11,180 bases of DNA from Betaproteobacteria bacterium. Its GTDB lineage: Bacteria > Pseudomonadota > Gammaproteobacteria > Burkholderiales > Burkholderiaceae. Under the pieces are notes generated by a model. That model saw only the letters and a list, made by a program, of their open reading frames with translations. It did no database searches and was not told the origin of the DNA. The first letter of the stretch is position 1. Each line of letters starts with the position of its first letter. A program made the position numbers and the translations under genes. Below are positions 7,702 to 11,180 of the stretch, piece by piece. The DNA lies in contig JAATGO010000180.1 in assembly GCA_015654605.1 (NCBI GenBank), positions 1 through 11,180 on the forward strand, in the 5' to 3' direction.

Positions 7702-7716
7702 AAATAATCATTATCA
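7702..7716 (+). promoter_or_regulatory. Fur-box-like palindrome at the pdxJ start
   Basis: The core ATAATCATTAT (7704-7714) is a perfect 5-1-5 palindrome. The 15-base site matches the Fur 7-1-7 consensus TGATAATNATTATCA at 12 of 14 defined positions (the two mismatches are at the left edge), and its last base is the A of the pdxJ ATG. It occupies the place where a Shine-Dalgarno sequence should be. Fur binding would suggest iron-linked repression of pdxJ-acpS; an AT-rich translation start is the plain alternative. Confidence 0.35.
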
Positions 7717-8483
7717 TGAGCTTTTTACATCCAGTCGATCCGACCATTGAGTTGGGAATCAACATTGATCATGTCGCTACTTTACGCAATGCACGTGGCA
7801 CGCCTTACCCAGATCCCATTCAAGCAGCACTGGCCGCGGAAGAGGCTGGCGCAGATGCCATTACTTTGCATTTACGGGAAGACCGTCGTCATATCCACGA
7901 TGCCGATGTGCTGGCGATTCGTCCCTTGTTACATACTCGGATGAACCTGGAGGCTGCTGTCACGACAGAAATGATTGATTTTGCATGCCATGTCAGGCCA
8001 CAAGATGTGTGTCTGGTACCAGAGCAACGTCATGAATTGACAACTGAAGGAGGGCTTGATGTCGCAACGCATTTCGCACAGGTACAGACAGCAGTGCGCC
8101 AATTACAAGAGGCCGGCATCAGAGTGAGCCTGTTTATTGATGCGGATGCTGTGCAGATTCAAGCTGCCGCAGAAAGTGGTGCTCCAGTGATTGAATTACA
8201 TACAGGACGTTATGCTGATGCTGCATCCGATGCGTTACAGACACAAGAACTGGCACGTGTACAAGAAGCAGTAAAGGAAGGCAGACGGAGGGGTCTTAAA
8301 GTGAATGCGGGTCATGGTTTGCATTACACTAATGTACAGGCAATCGCGATGATCCCGGATATTGCCGAACTCAATATCGGACACGCGATCGTTGCGCATG
8401 CCTTATTTGTGGGTTGGCGTCATGCTGTCAGTGAAATGAAGGCGATCATAGTGCAGGCACGATTGAGAGGGGAACATTCATGA
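7716..8483 (+). CDS. pdxJ: Pyridoxine 5'-phosphate synthase
   Basis: PdxJ joins 1-deoxy-D-xylulose 5-phosphate and 3-amino-2-oxopropyl phosphate to make pyridoxine 5'-phosphate, the ring-closing step of the DXP-dependent vitamin B6 route, in the cytoplasm. The protein has 255 residues (E. coli 243) and a TIM-barrel sequence. Expected active-site positions are all present: N16 and D18-H19 in INIDH, R27, H52 and R54 in [10 protein letters not shown]59, E79 in RMNLE, H200 in NAGHG, and G222-H223 in NIGHA. The start is fixed by an in-frame TGA at 7677-7679 with no usual start codon between. No Shine-Dalgarno sequence is visible; a Fur-like palindrome sits there instead. The stop overlaps acpS in ATGA, the usual pdxJ-acpS pair. 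Confidence 0.98.
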   Translation: MSFLHPVDPTIELGINIDHVATLRNARGTPYPDPIQAALAAEEAGADAITLHLREDRRHIHDADVLAIRPLLHTRMNLEAAVTTEMIDFACHVRPQDVCLVPEQRHELTTEGGLDVATHFAQVQTAVRQLQEAGIRVSLFIDADAVQIQAAAESGAPVIELHTGRYADAASDALQTQELARVQEAVKEGRRRGLKVNAGHGLHYTNVQAIAMIPDIAELNIGHAIVAHALFVGWRHAVSEMKAIIVQARLRGEHS

Positions 8484-8878
8484 TATATGGCATTGGCACA
8501 GATATATTGCAGATTTCACGTCTTAAGGATGTGCTTGATCGATATGGTGATCGTTTTGCAAGAAGGATACTGGGTGATGAAGAGATGCAAAAATATGTGT
8601 ATCGTAAAAATAAGGTGGAAGTTCGAGGCATTCGTTTTCTTGCGACGCGATTTGCAGCCAAGGAAGCTTTTTCCAAGGCAATTGGTCTTGGCATGCGCTT
8701 ACCAATGACATGGCGCTCTGCACAAATTCTGAATGCTCCTAGCGGTAAACCGCAGATCGTACTTAGTGGTAATTTGAAAATATGGATGGAGCAACAACAG
8801 TTACAGGCGCAAGTATCGATTACCGATGAAGAGGCATATGCGGTGGCATTTGTCATTGTGGAAAAAATAGAAAGATAG
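8480..8878 (+). CDS. acpS: Holo-[acyl-carrier-protein] synthase
   Basis: AcpS moves the 4'-phosphopantetheine arm from coenzyme A onto a serine of acyl carrier protein, activating it for fatty acid synthesis. The protein has 132 residues (E. coli 126). It begins [14 protein letters not shown] with the metal-binding aspartate D8, and carries [16 protein letters not shown] (57-72) with the second metal ligand E62. The ending [16 protein letters not shown] is the family's last strand. A strong ribosome site (GAGAGGGGAA, 8465-8474) lies before the ATG, which overlaps the pdxJ stop. nagZ follows 5 bases after the stop. Confidence 0.96.
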   Translation: MIYGIGTDILQISRLKDVLDRYGDRFARRILGDEEMQKYVYRKNKVEVRGIRFLATRFAAKEAFSKAIGLGMRLPMTWRSAQILNAPSGKPQIVLSGNLKIWMEQQQLQAQVSITDEEAYAVAFVIVEKIER

Positions 8879-8883
8879 AAAAG

Positions 8884-9963
8884 ATGAAAAACTCTGATCG
8901 GATCACGTCAGAAAAAACAGTAGGAAAGAAAATTGTCACAGGGCTTGGTCCGGTGATGTTGGATGTTGTTGGTACAACGCTGACAGTCGACGACATACGT
9001 CGTATCCGTCATCCGTTGACTGGTGGTGTGATCCTGTTTGCGCGTAATTATGCGAACCGTCAGCAGTTAACAGCATTGACCACCGCTATTCATGCAGAGC
9101 GTCCCGGTATCCTGATTGCAGTAGATCATGAGGGTGGGCGTGTACAACGTTTTAAAACAGATGGATTTACGCGCCTACCAGCCATGCGTACTTTGGGACA
9201 GCTATGGGAGCACGATGTATTGCAGGCGACCAAACTGGCCACCGCGATAGGCTTTGTCCTGGCAGCAGAATTGCGTGCATGTGGTGTCGACTTATCGTTT
9301 ACGCCTGTGCTTGATCTGGATTTTGGAGAATCTAGCGTTATTGGTGACCGTGCTTTTCATCGTGATCCGCGTGTTGTCACCTTGCTTGCCAAAAGCCTGA
9401 ATCATGGGCTTGCATTGGCTGGCATGGCAAATTGTGGTAAGCATTTCCCTGGGCATGGTTATGTGCAGGCCGATTCCCATATTGCGATTCCTGTTGATGA
9501 ACGTTCATTGGAAACTATTATGACGGAAGATGTGCCCCCTTACCAATGGTTGGACATGAGTCTTGCTGCGGTGATGCCTGCGCATGTCATCTATTCAAAA
9601 GTCGATCGTCATCCCGCGGGATTTTCGAAGAAATGGTTACGTATTTTACGTAAAGACATTGGTTTTCAGGGTGTCATTTTCAGTGATGACCTGAGCATGG
9701 AAGGAGCCAGTGTCGCAGGAAGTGTGACTGAGGGAGCACAAGCGGCTTTGCAGGCTGGGTGCGACATGGTTCTGATCTGTAATGCGCCACATAAAGCAGA
9801 TGAATTATTAGCGACGCTGATCGTAAAAGAAGATGCTACGCGACACGCCTCGGCTACTAGAGTGGCGGCTTTGGTGCCAACGGCTCCTTTTGAAGACTGG
9901 GGCACTTTGCACAGTGACGGGCGTTATCGTGCTGCGAAAAAACTTGTAGAGTCCCTGTCTTGA
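8884..9963 (+). CDS. nagZ: Beta-N-acetylhexosaminidase NagZ (GH3), cell-wall recycling
   Basis: NagZ is a cytoplasmic enzyme that removes N-acetylglucosamine from anhydro-muropeptides during peptidoglycan recycling; in some species its products control AmpC beta-lactamase. Seen here: [10 protein letters not shown] (81-90), the flexible-loop motif KHFPGHG (186-192) followed by ADSH (196-199), and FSDDLSM (266-272), whose first aspartate, D268, is the expected nucleophile. At 359 residues it is slightly longer than E. coli NagZ (341), because about 21 residues precede the conserved GPVMLDV. The first ATG is chosen as start because few alternatives exist before the conserved region; ATG at M25 lies inside GPVMLDV and would trim it. 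The ribosome site is only a purine run (AGAAAAG). uvrC begins 1 base after the stop. Confidence 0.96.
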   Translation: MKNSDRITSEKTVGKKIVTGLGPVMLDVVGTTLTVDDIRRIRHPLTGGVILFARNYANRQQLTALTTAIHAERPGILIAVDHEGGRVQRFKTDGFTRLPAMRTLGQLWEHDVLQATKLATAIGFVLAAELRACGVDLSFTPVLDLDFGESSVIGDRAFHRDPRVVTLLAKSLNHGLALAGMANCGKHFPGHGYVQADSHIAIPVDERSLETIMTEDVPPYQWLDMSLAAVMPAHVIYSKVDRHPAGFSKKWLRILRKDIGFQGVIFSDDLSMEGASVAGSVTEGAQAALQAGCDMVLICNAPHKADELLATLIVKEDATRHASATRVAALVPTAPFEDWGTLHSDGRYRAAKKLVESLS

Positions 9964-9964
9964 C

Positions 9965-11180
9965 ATGCCGATTCCGCCCGATTCAATTGATGTAGATTCG
10001 CAGTTACCAGACCCACGCCAGGCAATTCTGGATACTGTCAGCAAACTTCCACATTTGCCTGGCGTGTATCGCTATTTTGATAGCGAAGATAAATTGCTTT
10101 ATGTGGGTAAAGCGCGCGATTTAAAGAAACGCGTTTCCAGTTATTTCCAGAAAAATCCTGGTAGTGCACGTATTGCCATGATGGTAGAGCGCATTACTCG
10201 CCTGGAAACTACGGTGACACGTAGTGAAGCAGAAGCTTTGCTGTTGGAAAATAATCTGATCAAAACTTTACATCCGCGTTTCAACATTTTATTTCGGGAT
10301 GACAAGTCCTATCCTTATCTGAAATTAACCGATAGCGCGTATCCTCGGATGACATACTATCGAGGCGCTGTGGATAAAAAAAGTCAGTATTTCGGACCAT
10401 TCCCGAATGCCTGGGCAGTGAAAGAGTCGATTCAGATATTACAAAAAGTATTTCGGTTGCGTACTTGTGAAGACACCGTGTTTTCCAATCGTACCCGGCC
10501 GTGTTTGTTGTATCAGATACAGCGCTGCAGTGGTTCTTGTGTGAATTTGATCAGTGCAGAAGATTATTCGTTGGACGTTGAAAATGCATCTAAATTTCTA
10601 CGTGGGCGGCAAACAGAAGTATTGCAGGTGTTAGAAGAAAAAATGCATGTATTTGCTGATGCACTGAAATTTGAACAGGCAGCAGCAGTGCGTAATCAGA
10701 TTACAGCATTGTCGAGTGTACTGCATCAACAAAGTATGGAAACGGGTGGCGATGCAGACATCGACATTATCGCGGTGGTAATGCAAGGTGGTCGAGCCTG
10801 TGTCAATCTGGCGATGGTACGAGGTGGGCGGCATTTGGGTGACCGAGCCTATTTCCCTGCACATGTGGAGAGCGTCGTGGCCGCAGGTACAGGTGATGAG
10901 GTGATCGAGGCCGAAGTGTTGAAAGCATTTTTGGCGCAGCATTACATCGATAAATTTATTCCAGGGAACCTAATCGTTAATACCGGGTTTGATGACCCAG
11001 CATTGATGGTAGCGTTAATGGAACAATGTGGGCATCGTATTGCACTCACATTGCAGCCTCAGGGACAACGGCGTCAGTGGTTGGAGATGGCAGAGAAGGG
11101 GGCGCAACTGTCATTGGCGCGATTATTGTCAGAGCAGGGATCACAACAGGCACGTACACGCGCCTTGCTTGATGCGCTGA
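9965..11180 (+). CDS. uvrC: Excinuclease ABC subunit C (partial, 405 codons, runs off the window)
   Basis: UvrC makes the 3' and then the 5' cut beside bulky DNA lesions marked by UvrA and UvrB. The frame from ATG 9965 stays open to the last base. The GIY-YIG nuclease is at about 28-110: LPGVYRYF (31-38), [12 protein letters not shown] (46-57) and [11 protein letters not shown] (90-100). Cysteines C168, C180, C188 and C192 have the same 12-8-4 spacing as the iron-sulfur ligands of E. coli UvrC. The UvrB-binding UVR motif covers about 217-252 ([12 protein letters not shown] at 235-246). The RNase H-like domain for the 5' cut begins near 264 ([11 protein letters not shown]). Its end and the helix-hairpin-helix domains lie beyond the window. 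The start is 1 base after the nagZ stop with only a weak ribosome site, so coupling is likely. Confidence 0.97.
   Translation, partial: MPIPPDSIDVDSQLPDPRQAILDTVSKLPHLPGVYRYFDSEDKLLYVGKARDLKKRVSSYFQKNPGSARIAMMVERITRLETTVTRSEAEALLLENNLIKTLHPRFNILFRDDKSYPYLKLTDSAYPRMTYYRGAVDKKSQYFGPFPNAWAVKESIQILQKVFRLRTCEDTVFSNRTRPCLLYQIQRCSGSCVNLISAEDYSLDVENASKFLRGRQTEVLQVLEEKMHVFADALKFEQAAAVRNQITALSSVLHQQSMETGGDADIDIIAVVMQGGRACVNLAMVRGGRHLGDRAYFPAHVESVVAAGTGDEVIEAEVLKAFLAQHYIDKFIPGNLIVNTGFDDPALMVALMEQCGHRIALTLQPQGQRRQWLEMAEKGAQLSLARLLSEQGSQQARTRALLDAL

Noticed and set aside
10631..10942. 103-codon - strand frame inside uvrC
   Set aside because: It is opposite the UVR motif and RNase H-like region of uvrC; product is low-quality and Cys/His-rich as expected for a shadow frame.
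1..11180. Search for a defence, mobile, CRISPR or toxin-antitoxin system
   Set aside because: Every substantial reading frame is a recognisable housekeeping or transporter gene; no transposase, integrase, repeat array or tRNA was seen.

Overview
The window is a housekeeping gene cluster from a proteobacterium, with every gene on the + strand. The order (HtrA/MucD-type protease end, lepA, lepB, rnc, era, recO, pdxJ, acpS, nagZ, uvrC) is the conserved betaproteobacterial arrangement. The long tail on RNase III, the N-terminal extension on RecO and the lepB sequence style point to Burkholderiales, perhaps a lower-GC member of Oxalobacteraceae. That placement is inference from gene order and protein style, not a database result.

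Layout. Bases 1-189 are the last 62 codons of a PDZ-containing periplasmic serine protease (MucD/DegP type), closed by a good intrinsic terminator at 212-246. A 431-base spacer follows with no convincing gene; it holds a possible -10 element and the leader of lepA. Then come lepA (621-2414) and lepB (2411-3313), a 203-base spacer, and rnc (3517-4515), era (4512-5426) and recO (5438-6310). A 142-base spacer leads to a benzoate-transporter-like gene (benE family, 6453-7661), which is not a usual member of this cluster. After 54 bases come pdxJ (7716-8483), acpS (8480-8878), nagZ (8884-9963) and the first 405 codons of uvrC (9965 to the window end). The uvrC frame runs off the edge.

How the genes fit together. 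lepA/lepB, rnc/era and pdxJ/acpS each share a 4-base ATGA overlap, and era/recO, acpS/nagZ and nagZ/uvrC are 1-11 bases apart. Translation is therefore probably coupled in blocks. The products serve ribosome function and maturation (LepA, RNase III, Era), protein export (LepB), DNA repair (RecO, UvrC), cofactor supply (PdxJ for pyridoxal phosphate, AcpS for acyl carrier protein) and cell-wall recycling (NagZ). The upstream protease links to envelope stress.

I found no defence system, mobile element, CRISPR array or RNA gene. The points worth a second look are: the transporter placed inside the cluster; a near-consensus Fur-like palindrome touching the pdxJ start codon; the apparent loss of the small membrane-protein gene (DUF4845) usually found between lepB and rnc; two A7 tracts early in recO; the long low-complexity tail of RNase III; and the unexplained spacer before lepA.
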